From Phoebastria nigripes (lineage: Eukaryota > Chordata > Aves > Procellariiformes > Diomedeidae), in assembly GCA_035582835.1 (NCBI GenBank), contig JAYKAV010003125.1:1-64000 (forward strand): DNA of 64,000 nucleotides. Direction: 5' to 3'. Made by a program: the position numbers and the translations under genes. Below the pieces are notes generated by a model. That model ran no database searches, had not been told where the DNA came from, and worked only from the letters and a program-made list of their open reading frames with translations. Of the stretch, positions 21,523-33,800 are shown in pieces; the stretch's first letter is position 1; every line of letters starts with the position of its first letter.

Positions 21523-21970
21523 AAGAACAGAGAATGTAAGAAAGGCCATGCTGCTCAGACCAAAGGTCCACCTAGCCCAGTGGTCTATCTCCAAAATAAC
21601 AACCCAGTATGGTGTCTATTCTTTTCAGTTTAATCTCTCATATGTTCTCAATGTAGTGACTATTCAGTGGGATTCTGGAGAGTGGAGAAGGGTTTGGCCC
21701 TGTGCCTGCTCCTGGTATTGCATTGTTTCCAGAGTAATGAGAAAGAACAATCCTTAGCCAGTACGGGACGCTCAGGGAAGTAGGTAAGAACCAGGCATGA
21801 GCAGAGTCATCCTGTATCTGGCATATTCCCTCTTCCGCCAGTAAGAAATTTAAGAATTTCTCAAGCAAGAAGTTGCATTTGATTATTGTTCTTAATGGCC
21901 ATTGAGGGCTATCCTTCACGAATTTCTTTGGTTCATATTGAACTGTTTTAACTACTCGCCAGTTGTACAT
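21523..21970 (-). mobile_element. Ancient CR1-like LINE 3' fragment
   Basis: The plus strand contains AGACCAAAGGTCCACCTAGC and, further right, TTAATGGCCATTGAGGG followed by CCTTCACGAATTTC. These are the worn remains of a 3'-end LINE sequence that I know as very abundant in turtles and crocodilians and older than modern bird CR1. By analogy with CR1 the element points left (minus). It is heavily diverged with small gaps, and the right limit is uncertain. The class call is from memory of the repeat text, and the subfamily is open. Confidence 0.6.
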
Positions 21971-23304
21971 GTAGAGATCATGAAAAGAGAGTCAGCAAGT
22001 AATGAAACTTTTTAATACTGTTAATGGGGCAAACATATTCCATGAGGGCAACTCTTTGAAAGTCAGTAAAGGAGATCCAAGTCCTGAGGGGGAAGACTTG
22101 TATTTGTTCTCCATCAAGTACAGGATAAATGTATTGCCATTGAAAGCTCTAAGGGCCAAGTTTGATTTCTGATAAAATCTGAGATTTTAGTCAGTCATTT
22201 TACATTCTCTACATCACCTTATCTCTAGTTGTAAAATTAAGGTTTTACAATATGGAACATACTGTGATTAGCCCAGGGTTTCATGGTTAGTTTGCTACTA
22301 TACGCAAACTGTTGCCTCTTGGTTGTTGGACAGACCAAGCAGAATGGTTAAAGGTCAGTCCCTCTCTGCATTTGCCTTAGTAGGACTCGGGGTCTTCTAC
22401 CCAGATTCTTATTTTCATGAAACTTGTAGGGATTTAGTGTCTTGAGTCAAGTACCCCCTGTTAAATTGGATTAAAATTGGAAAATACATTTTGAAGTTAT
22501 TGGAAAGACAGACAAACAGATGAACTGGTAGTGCAACTGCATAAACGTTATCTTCCATAAAGAAAAAACAGAATAAAAAGCAGTTATAAAAGGTACTTAC
22601 CATAATATTGTTCTGATTGAAGTTGATGGATATGAAGCTATTGGCTTCAAAGGAGGACCAAAGTATAGCCCGCTTAGTGTCCCTTCGGTAATATTTCCAG
22701 CACAAACGTCACAGCCTGTCAAAATAATTCATATTACATGTGGAAATTTTTCATTAAGTTCCGTAAGAAAAATTGTTATTTCAAAGTCGAGAGATTTTTC
22801 TTTCTAACATTGTTTTGTATTAATCCCCTCTTTTTCAAACTGCACAAAAAATTCAAATTAGTTGTATAGCTCAAGGCAATTCCAAAGTTTACATTCATTG
22901 TTGATGGTGATTGAAGTGATGGTTATTAGAGACCTGAGCAGCTGCATTGCCATCAGGGTCCTGGCTCAGAACTGAAAATTGAGGGGTTGCTGAGCCCAAG
23001 CTGAAGTTCAGAACATACTTTTATCTCTGGGAGGCAAGAATTATGGTACAGTTTGCAAATTTTTTTCAATGTCAGACTCAGTTTAACGTTTTTGAAAGGC
23101 TACTGTTGCATAAATAAGTTTGAATACTGCCTTCCACTTCATAGCTTTAAATATTACAATCTCTGTTCTTATTTTTAATGTTAAGGAAAACATTTTGGTA
23201 GCACAAATAGAAGACTTGCAGCAGAATCTTGCCCTCCTGAACCATCTCAAAGTTTTAGGTTTCTCTTCAGTGCAGCTATGATTTTCCCTCTGGGCTTTCA
23301 ACTC
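21971..23304. other. Intergenic, no gene seen
   Basis: This is unique AT-rich DNA. The only item of note is a 115-base minus-strand stretch at 22601-22715 bounded by a GACAG acceptor and a TATG|GTAAGT donor, which is listed under findings and not called as a gene. Confidence 0.5.
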
Positions 23305-23450
23305 TGCCAATAATTGAGTAACTTTGTATAGGTCAGTTTAATTTTCTTTATCTCAGTTGCCTCACATGTAAAATGAGAGTAGACAATAACCTCTCTTAAA
23401 GGGTTGCCAAGAGGAAGTAAACTATAAGATCTTCAAATGAAACACATAGT
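23305..23450 (+). mobile_element. MIR-type ancient SINE fragment
   Basis: The plus strand shows the MIR core pattern: CTCAGTTGCCTCACATGTAA AATGAG, then a GGGTTGCCAAGAGGAAGTAAA block, then AAACACATAGTA. In the MIR consensus these correspond to the cctcagtttcctcatctgtaaaatg region, the gggttgttgtgaggattaaatg region and the cacatagtaag region. The copy is old and gapped, as expected for a repeat that spread before birds and mammals split. Limits are approximate. Confidence 0.6.
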
Positions 23451-24871
23451 AAAAAAAGGTTTTAAGTAATTTAACATTTGAAACTAGAAGTGGGTAGTAT
23501 TCTGCATACCTATATGACTGTATTTTAATTTTGGATTATAGGATAGATGCACATAGAAAAAACCTTAGGTAATTTATAAAAGTTACCACTAGGGTTATAC
23601 TACCTTCATTTAAAAAAGCTAACAATGTTCATCTAAAAAAACCTCATTATTGCTATTTCATACACAAAGATTTAAAGAGATACTGTCCTACAACTTCTTT
23701 AAATATCTTTGCAAACTTTATGAGAAATACATTTCAAAATTACTGCCTGTAGAAGTATTACTGGAATGTATACATATGATCTGCATTTCCTAACAGCTGT
23801 ACAATACCTAAAAAATACCTTAAGATTCTATTACCTGTGAAAGCAAGGATTTTCTAAATTGTTTTTTTGTATGCAGAGACCATAAATTTAACTTTCTATG
23901 TAAAATGTCACTCACCCAATTTCTCTGTTTCTCTGATCATGTTTTAAAATAAGTATTAATTTCAATAGGAAACAGTTTCTATGGTTACACCTTCTACCTG
24001 ATCTTATAAAAACACTGTGAAACATATGTTGCAACTCAGTATCAATATAGCCTTTAAACTCTCCTTAAATCAAATAAGGAAACAGGAACTATTAGCATAT
24101 CAGTTGAGAGAGACCTGCTTGTTGGGGGGAGGTGTTGTTTGTTGAGTATTTTTGGTTTTATGCTGCAGCTGTGTATTTGTATATTGCATTTATGGTGGTT
24201 AAGCTGGAATGGTAAATAGCATGAGGTATGTATATTTAAACATAAAAATGTTTTACTCCTTAGTCTGTGAGACAAGGCCATTTCTTGGACAACTCCAAAC
24301 AAGCAGGAAAACATCTTCGTAGTAAATTTTACAGCTATTTGGGCACTTGTAGCTTATAAATAAAATAAAACATTATAGATGCTTACTATGAGTTATTACT
24401 TATTTGCATTACACATTTTCAGAACGTATTTTTCACCTCTCCATTACAGGATACACAACACCCAAACAGGACGGTAGAGGGTTAAGAGGTCCAGCACTGT
24501 AATATTTAGCGTAGATGCAAGCCTGGGAAGAAGGCCATAGAATAGATAAAGCTTGACTTTGAAAAAGAGCTCTGCAGCTTTTATTTTGCATAGGAGAGGC
24601 TTTATTTTGACTGATAAGAAAACAGTTTTAAGAAGCCTATAAGAGCTTTCTTGAGACAACAGAAGTTTCCTGTGCGATTGCTTTTCAGACTACCAGTTAA
24701 TGATAAACAGTGATACTTCGGTAGGTAAGCAACTCTAACCACCACGACACAAGAGAATACCAGAACTGTTACCTTTGTATCGTGATATTCGTGATACTGG
24801 TCTCGTGACCTGCTCAGTGCCACCTTCTTGGTCTGACTTAGCTTTGGTGTACCTAGGGTCATCCCCACGTA
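23451..24871. other. Intergenic, no gene seen
   Basis: AT-rich sequence with no recognisable gene, repeat or RNA. Open frames on either strand are short and low in plausibility. Confidence 0.5.
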
Positions 24872-24943
24872 TCATTGATTTGTTGACCTTCTGAGGTCCC
24901 TTCCAACGTGAATTAGCCTATGATCTTGTGATCCTATGATTCT
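24872..24943 (+). mobile_element. CR1 LINE 3' tail fragment
   Basis: The plus strand ends a CR1-type element: CTTCTGAGGTCCCTTCCAAC is followed by CCTATGATCTTGTGATCCTA TGATTCTT, the typical avian CR1 terminus with its repeated short 3' units. Only about 70 bases are clear, and the 5' limit is uncertain. Several substitutions suggest an older copy. Confidence 0.75.
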
Positions 24944-27900
24944 TCGTATTAGTTGGTTTAACATTTCTTTTAAGCCCTCACACCAGCAGAGAAACTGCGC
25001 ATGAAAAACTGCTATAGGTACATAGAACTTTCTCACAGAGGATGGAACGATGATGCCGCTGACCTACAGTCAGCCTTTAGAAAGGTTAGCAATGAGATAT
25101 CAGATAGTCTCTCAAACGTAGAGAAAAAAATCAAAACAATTTGTTTAGCATAACGTAAAGCCAAATTAAAACTAGGACAGAAAGCTTTTGGGGGAATAGA
25201 CACATGGTAAATAAAAGTGGCTGCTGCCACTGCCACCCTGCAGGGCCTTACAAGATATCATGGAATGTGTCAGTGTGATTTATTTTTATGAATTATTCCT
25301 ATAGGCGTTATGTATGTATTCTGTGAAGATTAAAAGGAGTTGTTTCTTTAGAGATACTATATTAAGAATCACCATAATGTTATCGTTTAGTTTTATAAAA
25401 TAAAAGATCCCACTCACTGAAAATAAATCAGTATAACAGAATAAATATTGTACACAAATTCCATCGCAGAACAATTCACAAGGCTGAATAAATTTTTAAA
25501 AACCAATGAAGTTAGAAATGGAAGAGATGAGGCAGTGAGCAAAAATATTTTCCAGTTTTGAAGCAATATACTCAGAGACATACTTCCTGTATTGTAGGAT
25601 TTAATTTTCTTAATTATATCTGTTAGCTCTTCAAGAACTTAGGAAGTGGCTCCCACTGTTGCCCACTTTTTTTTAAAGAGGTTACCAGTCTGTCAAGTCT
25701 GTCAATTACCTGTAGAGGCACCAGTTTCAGAAGAATCTGTAATTTCAACCCACATTGAGCAAGACTATGATTATCTCAAAAACATTATTTCCAGTGGGTT
25801 TTGTGTCTTTCTAATAATCCATACTGAAGGTCACACTACACCTGATACAGGACTACTAACTCTGTAAGTTTCTACAATAATTAATCACAACATTTTTCTG
25901 TGCAGTGCAGTACAGAAGCTTCAAGAAGTGCACAGCCTATTTGTTTCACCATCAGAAAGCATTTAATGAATGGCCTCTAGAGCCTGCACTGATTACTTTC
26001 TTGGTTCTGACTGTAGTTACGAAGTTTCCACCGGAGTACATGTATTTCTAACAGGTGCTGATTTTGACGTAGACAGTACTCCCTATACTTTTAGTCATTG
26101 CTGTCCGGGAAAATGATCACTGTGTGCAGGAAGACTGTCAGAATTCTCTTTTTCTAAAACCTTCTAGGACTAGACTTGGCTGTTGACTATGGCTGATATC
26201 CACGCTGAAGGGCTCAACTCTGAACTGTGCTCACTTTGTCAGATACAACCTGAGCATGTTCAAAGCTTTAGGCAATATAGAAGGTTTCACTCCTGTGCAT
26301 TAAAGGACATGAAAATAATCCATGTTTCCACTTTGTACATAAAGCAAATATCTACTTCTAAATAAAAATTATCTCGTATCATTAATTTTGAAGATTATTA
26401 GTTCATTTAATGTTGTGTATATTTAGACAACTATTGTAATCTTTTCATACTTCTATATTCCTTTCTTTTTCCTTCCTGTCTCATAGTGTGTTGCGATTAG
26501 GGTAGACTCTTGGTTCTTAGAATTGTTTTGTCTTCATCATTAAATGCAAATTTTTGTGGCAGACCACTTATGCATGAGAATGTAACTGCACTTGTGCGTT
26601 AGTTATATACATATATATCTACGTACATATTTATGCATATACATGTTAGCTGTAGCACAAGGTACTTGAAAAGACATATTATAAAATAATTGTTGAAAAC
26701 ATTATTTGTTAAATCAAAATTTGTTTTTAACAGATGTCCCAGGTACTTACTTGAGTATAGAGTCTCTTTAATATAGATTTAGTTCTAGTGAAATGGGCTT
26801 CGTAAAAAACACCCATGGACACAAAGCAAGAGAAATCAGGAAAATTGATTCTGTCACATTCTACAGATAGTTATAAGGCAATTTATCACTTATGAAGGGA
26901 CTTCAAAAGCTCGTGAGCATTTGGGGCACCATATATCGGAAGGGAAGTCAAGTTCATAAATGACTCACCAAATGTTACAGGAGGAAGAGAATGATCCTGG
27001 GTATTTTAGAGAACGGTGATGTATGTCTAAAGGCTGTTCCAGAGCAACAAGGAATCTGGGGAATAGAAAGCATATGTAAATGTTCTCCTGTTTTCTTTAC
27101 ATGTGTATTCTCTTTATGTTGCTAATGGTAAAAAGGCACTGGCTTAGAAATCATGTCACAAAATCTGCATGTTCTGTGTCAGGGCCCTGAGTGCAGTAAT
27201 AAGCTCTCTCAGTAATTGCTCTGACCAGCCTCACCTGAGGTCTCCCCACACCTTTGACCAGGGACTCCATTTAAGCTCAGGTTGGGCCTTTTAGTCCCTT
27301 CCTCAGCTATGTCTTGGGTGTGCCTGCTGCTGACCCTACTCCTGAAGTGCTGTAGTGCATCCCCTGATGGACCTTGGGCCTTGTCTTGCCTGAAGATCAC
27401 TGGACCACTGGTAGGACCTGTTGCTGTTGCCATCCTGTTCTGCTTGCTTGTTTGTGGGGCTGTGTCCCGATGGTGAGGTCCCTGCCTAGTCTGCACTGTA
27501 GCCACTCCTTAGCTGCCAGCTCAACTTCCCTCAGGGAGCAACCTGCTCTTGCTCTTCCCTGACATTGTACTTAAACTGCATTCCTAAAGAGAGACACTGT
27601 GAAAAGAATTCCTGTGGTGTTAGAAATGTGGAAAGCTTGTAATTAAGTAACTGAAGTCTTCACTCATCTTATGATGGAAGGCTAAGCTGTAGTTGGACTG
27701 ATGGGTGCTTTCTGGGCTTGCAGCTTGTACCCAGCTCCTCAGGAACTCAGATAGTTTTGGAGTCTACACAGACCAGTGCAAAAGTACACAGTATGTGATA
27801 CCACCCAGGTAGTTACTGTTGTAATAAACAGTGAGATATAACTTTTATATAAGAGACAACTGTTATAATAAACACACACATCTATTTTATAAAGTATTAG

Positions 27901-30578
27901 AATATAAGCAATGGGACAATTACTGGAAAACAGTTACTGCAAGAAATGTGTTTCATGTCTGAGGCCCATCTTGGCCATTAACTAGGTCTTGACCATTACA
28001 TTCCCATTTTGTGGCGAGAGAACAGAACAAATGTGTTTTTTTATAAAACACAAAGGTCTCTGTAGTACCTTTCAGATATTTTTAAGCAGGATGGCAGCTT
28101 ATCTTGTCCATCCATTGCTCAATTTCAACTTCTAAAACATGTTTTAAAGACTTAAGTACTAATAAAAATTTTTGCATCCATATAAAGTCAGTCTGAGTCA
28201 TTTATCAGTGAAGTGTTATGAATGAGTCATAATTTTGAGGTGCCATTTTTCTATAGTATATTAAACGCAAGAGCATGTCAAACATATTGCCACTAAGGTT
28301 TATTGTTAAGTCTGCCAAAAGCATTTTGTTCAAAACAATGTTTGCTGTATCTCATATAGCTTGAAGTCTAAATTAAACGAGCTTCTTTGCTGCAGTCAAC
28401 AGGAGAAAAGAATTCTTTCCATGCCTCGATTCTCTGCCATGAGCAGCAATGGAGTCAGCGTTCAACTATGCTACAAACATTAGCTGTGCTGATTTGCAAC
28501 TATGCCTTGAGCAACTGTGGAGTTTCTTTGCCACTATACCTTTATCCCTAATGCAAGATCAATGAATGACGATGCTACATAGTTGGCCCTTCTCTAGTGG
28601 CCCCAATCTCAGTCTCTCATTTACTGTCCATTAAAGCAACTGCATCCTCTTCTTCTCTCAGGCTAAAAGATTTAGATGTCTACCTGAATTTGTAGCCTAT
28701 TCCAGGTACGTATGCTTTGCATTAGGCAAGTGAGTGCCATATCTCACATACGCACGGTTGTGTATAGAATTAGTCACTTACTGAAGTGTCACTGGGAAAA
28801 AAAAAACCACCCACAACAGCTAACACGGACATGAAAATATGACTAACCTGTGTTGGGTTTCAGTTACTTTAGTCCAGAAGGCTCTGTGAGGCTGTGTGTA
28901 TCATTAAGATCCTACTGTATAATTCAAACTCTTTCATCTAGAGAACAGCCTAAATAAGCAGTACAAGAACACAAGGAGCCTCTAATTTATATAAGCGGTG
29001 AGAATACACACTATAAGGCATTCCTTTAGTTTTGACCTTCATGCTCTGAAGTATGCAGGGTTTGTAAAAGTGGTGATACAACCATTACTTTTTCAGGGTT
29101 AATCTGAAATTACACACTACCCAGATCACATTGAAAGATCATGAAAGTCTATGTGTGAATATTATTGACAACTGAAAACCAACTACAATCTTTTCATGCA
29201 CCCTTCTGCAGCCCTCCCCAATTGTGATTCATGAGAATCAATACGAGTTGTGCTTTCTAGAAAAGAGGACTTGAGGACTTGATTCTAAATGTGGTGTATA
29301 TTTGTCTAAGCCATAAAAATACTATGGAAGGAGAGGCCCAAGGCTAAAATAGCAGGTGTTTTTCAAGCTAGAATTGAAATCAATTGGTGGCACTGCATGG
29401 GGGAAGCTTGCACAGTATCTTCCTGAACTCTGTTTGATTTAAGCAACTGTTGGCAATCCTTATTTTCATGAAGTTAAGATTATCTATCAATTTTTTTCAA
29501 TAAATTACAAAAAATATCACTTCTAATCAGGCCTTTTCATGTTTAAAAAAAAAAAAAAAAAAATTGCTGGGCTTCCTGACAGTTAGAAAAATCTGATAAT
29601 TTCTTGGATAAAAGCAAGAATTAATATAAAATTGCAGATCTTTTCTAAGTGTTTTGAGCAGTGGCTTTATGATTGTGAAGTCTGTCAGGTTTTTTTAATG
29701 GCTCACATTTCAGTATAAGAACTATGGGTGGCATCAGGTGTCTAAGTTTTGCATCATTTAAACCTGGCAGCTGTTTAATTTACCTTTGTTGCATAATAAA
29801 ACCTTCTTGGAATAAAAAGGGAAATTTTCAATACGACTAGTCAGAGTAAGATCACTAGATGCCACTTTAGCTGCATTACACAGTTCTTCATAGTGTTTCA
29901 CTGAATATCAGTAACAATTTCAAAGGGACAGATTCTCTAGGTTTCTGAATTCTTTGTGCTCCTCAGCCAGTAAGGAAAGACCAGAAACAGGGCCAACAGC
30001 AAGCATAAAACGAGTGAAACTGGATGCAACAGCTCACCACCTACAACTGCCAATCTTAATAGGGGAGGTGACTACAGCACCCTAGGGTAGGGTGGTAAGG
30101 GTGACCCTAGTCCTCTTGGTCACTGCTAAGTAGGAAGGATTAGAGCGTTCCCCAGGTTGCTGGCATCTGTTATAGCCAAAGCATAACTACAACAGCAGAT
30201 AATTTGTAGTACTCTTCCAATTCCTCTTGCCTCCCTACCTAGCAGAAATTTGCTACAGCAAAGAATAATCTACCCATTTTAACAAGTTTTCTTGCCATTC
30301 TTGTACTAAGCAGTGCCTTTGTCCTGGCCACAAGGAAGGTTACTCTCTGGGCTGATTGCTCTCTTTTGTGCTACTCTTCATCAGTTGTTGATTTACTACA
30401 GGCACTGCTAAGCAGTGCTCAGGATGGTCAGCATGAAGATTCTTCCTGTAATCATGACTGAAGGTTTACCCCATCATTTCTTACCTATGTTTGTCATTCT
30501 GGAGGTAGACTGTATTTCCAGGTGCTATTAAACAATTACATTTCAAAAGGATCAGGAATGTATCTTTCCTTTTTTTAG
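24944..30578. other. Intergenic, no gene seen
   Basis: This is 5.6 kb of mostly AT-rich unique DNA, with an A run at about 29541-29563. A GC-richer block at 27206-27565 stands out and is described separately. No coding gene, RNA gene or known repeat was recognised in the rest. Confidence 0.5.
27206..27565. repeat. Possible unclassified interspersed repeat
   Basis: A 360-base block is markedly GC-richer than its surroundings and has fairly sharp edges. It contains CACCTGAGGTCTCCCCACAC, then GGGACTCCATTTAAGCTCAG, and CTGCTGACCCTACTCCTGAA. The composition and TATA-like CATTTAAG suggest an LTR or LINE 5' region, but I cannot name a family. The plus strand happens to encode a short hydrophobic peptide from an ATG at 27309, which I do not consider a gene. 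Confidence 0.3.
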
Positions 30579-30845
30579 GCAGAGCATGGCCAGACTCTTC
30601 AGTGGTCCTCAGTGACAGGACAATGGGCACAAACTGAAACACATTAAATTCCACCGAAATGTAAGAAAACACTTCACTGTGAGGGTGACTGAATGCTGGA
30701 ATAGGTTGTTGAGAGTCATTGTGGAGTCTCCATTCTTGGAGACATGGCCCTGGGCAACCTGCTCTAGCTGACCCTGCTTGCGCAGGGGTGTTGGACTATA
30801 TACAATTTAGGTGTCTTCCAACCTCAACTATTCTGTGATTCTGTA
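30579..30845 (+). mobile_element. CR1 LINE 3' end, older subfamily
   Basis: About 270 bases on the plus strand follow the CR1 3' pattern: CAGTGACAGGACAATGGGCA, then CTGAAACACATTAAATTCCA, then GGGTGACTGAATGCTGGAAT, GGAGACATGGCCCTGGGCAA and a terminal ATTCTGTGATTCTGT. The element is truncated at its 5' end and carries substitutions and small gaps throughout, so it is older than the copy at 16441-16829. It has no intact reading frame. Confidence 0.9.
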
Positions 30846-33800
30846 ATTAGACCACCTTCTTTAATGCAGCCATCATATGATTTATGCCTTTTACTTTGTG
30901 ATTGGATAACTGTAATTGATCCGACAGGGCAAGGCCTCATGACCACTGAGAGTATGAAGCTGTTAGAGATTCATAGCCTAATGGTGAAAATGAGATACAT
31001 AAAATCAAACAAATCACATTAGTGTTTCACATCTATCCTGACTTGGGGGTGTTTGAGGAGGAATCTGAAAGAGTTGGGCTGACTACATGTTACCATCCTG
31101 GAATTGCCCTAAATGAGAGACCACATCGCTCCCTCTCTGTTCCGCACAGTGAGCAGCAGAGGTGACTGAGCTAGCTGCTGTGCCGCCGGCAGAACTGTCT
31201 GCCAGCATCTCTCCCCACTGTCACATCTTCCCCTCTGGTCTTGAATAAGCAGGTGTTGTTAACCCAAGCTAGTCTATAAAGCTGCAGGAGTTTCACAGGA
31301 GAGAGATGTTGCAGAGAAGATTCTCTTTGGAATTAGCAGCGTGTTTTTACTCTTTCAAATGTTCTGAGGACAAGCACTATCTGCTGCTTGCTGCACAGTG
31401 TTTGCAGGCATTACTGGTTTATGAAAGGGTAATTTTAAAGAATGAGAAAGATCACAAGTATTCTGGTTGAAAACATTCTTTGCCTTTGCATGTTCTAAAT
31501 AAACACAGTTTAAAATTCAGCTTCCTTACTGTTTTCTCCCCCTAAATGTTAGAGATTGTGTCATTCAGATGTGTTGGAATATCTCCCCTCTTCAAAAGCT
31601 ACCCATACAGAAATGTTTGGCTTCCCTTCAAATGGAACAGTATAAAAAGAAGAAAGAACTGCTGAGCACACAGGTTAGCAACAGTTGCACTTTAAAATGA
31701 CTGATACTTTAAAATGACTAGGGGACTGAGTTTATACTTGAGAAAATGGAACAACAGGTACAGCAGAGGCCATGAAAATCGGGTTTATACTATGACTGGT
31801 TGGACTCATGAAATGTGATGAGATTATTAGCAGTAAAACTTGCACAGATCATGGAGTTAAACATATTTGTACAGAGAGGCCCCAGCTGTACTGGCTTGGA
31901 GGATTGCACTTGTTTAACAAAGAATTTGCAAACAAAATAGCTCACTTAAAAAGGTAGATTCAGAAAACTAGAGATTTTGATGTTATGCTTCCAAATGTGA
32001 GCAGAATGTGTTGGGTTTGGGTTTTTTTTTTAACTTTTAAATATGCTTTTCAAACTCCTTTCAGTGGATAGCAGTTCTAAAAAAAAAAACCAAACCAGAC
32101 AAACCCCACAACACAAAAAAAAAAACCCCAAAACCACAAAAAGCTAAACAATTTTTAAGCAAATAATTGATCAGTAATTTTTAATGTTATTCCTATGACA
32201 TTGGAACTAATTGCATGTATTACCTATTTCAAATGTTAGAGCCTTAATAAAAACTGAGGATATATTTAGCCAGCCCTATCCGTATAAAGTTACATGAAGC
32301 ACTAATACACCAAGACCGCCCTGGTTCCCTATACCATCAGAAAAATGATCTCCTTTCTTATCTTTTCAGTATAGCAAGCTCTTTTATCCATTTCTTTTAC
32401 AAGCTGCTGTTGACACTATTCCCCTTCATGAGTCTTGACAGCTGCCTCAAGTTGATGGCCACACTTCCACTGACTGTTGTAGTGTGACTGCCAAGCCTGT
32501 TTCAAACTGTAAGACTGGTGCTATCTGTAACTCCCCATTTCTGAATTTGCTCCTAATATGTATATCATTTCATTATGTATATATTATTGTGGAAATGATA
32601 CATGTGTAAAGTGTGGAAAGAAAAAAAAAAAAAGCTTTGTTTTCTCTTTTGCTGAAATAGTCAAATCTTTAGGAGTTAATGCACAGCAGAACTCCTTTGC
32701 ACAGCATGGCTAGAACAGGTGAAAAGAAGTATGTTTTAAAAGTAAACTTTTTTGCTACAAAAAAAGGAGGAAAAAATTAGTTGAGGATGCTAATCAAACA
32801 GTAGAAAAAGTCCTTAAGGAAGTATGATGGTGTTGAATGTGTGATACAGCTCAGTTTTTGACTGAGGAAAGAACGGTCGTGCTAGTTAAAACACACAAGG
32901 TGTGGGCCCAGAAGCGGAGATTATTGGCAATAGTTATTGTGTTTTGCAGACGATAGGAAGCAGGGTTTTGACTGGCCATCTGGCCTGCACTCTATAGCTA
33001 CAGCTGTGCTAGCTAGCTTAGAGGAGGAGCTGCAGCTGTGTAATGAATACATACAGTGTAGGAGGGTGCGATATTTATGGCAAAGATAAGAACTGATGGA
33101 AAAGTAGGACTGGACATGCTTTAGGTTTAAGATGTCATTTCAAATCCTGTTGTCTATGATTCAATGCTGGACATTTCCTTAAAATATTCAGAGACCTGAA
33201 ATAAGAGATTTGATTCATAACTTTGCTGTAGTGTGCATAAATACAAACGTTAGGAATTAGTATACAGTTGCCCAGGTCCAATTGTTCTAAACATAGTTAT
33301 ACAAGCACAGAATTTTTCTGCCAAGCAGAATGATCAGATGTCTTTGGTTTGATAGGTTAGTATCTAAGAATTAGGAATTTCTTTTAGATAGCTTGGAACT
33401 CTGAACACCTTGAGCACAATTCATTACATATTATTCATGGCAATGAACCAGACTAAGAATTAGAGATGGTCTGGGTAGAACAACAAATTGTCATCACAAG
33501 ACATCTTCACTGATGTAACTTGTTGGTATTTATACTTTAGTAGAAAAAATAAGATTTTTTTAATGGGACTTTTTAACATTTACATAAATATATATACAGC
33601 AGATGTTAAAACACATTCTACCTACTGTCCCTTCTGCAGAGATGGTGAATACAAAATTTGAATATAACTGTCTAAAGATATACCTTTCCCTAGAGGACAC
33701 TATTTAGCTGCCACAAGTAAAGCTATTTGCAATGGCTTATATACTGGTAGAGAAGTATTAACCTGCCCACCAGTTACTAGCAGACAGGAGCTAACATGCA

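Noticed and set aside
27282..27476. Small hydrophobic peptide with signal-like start
   Set aside because: A 64-codon frame in a possible repeat block. There is no splice support, homolog or conserved context.
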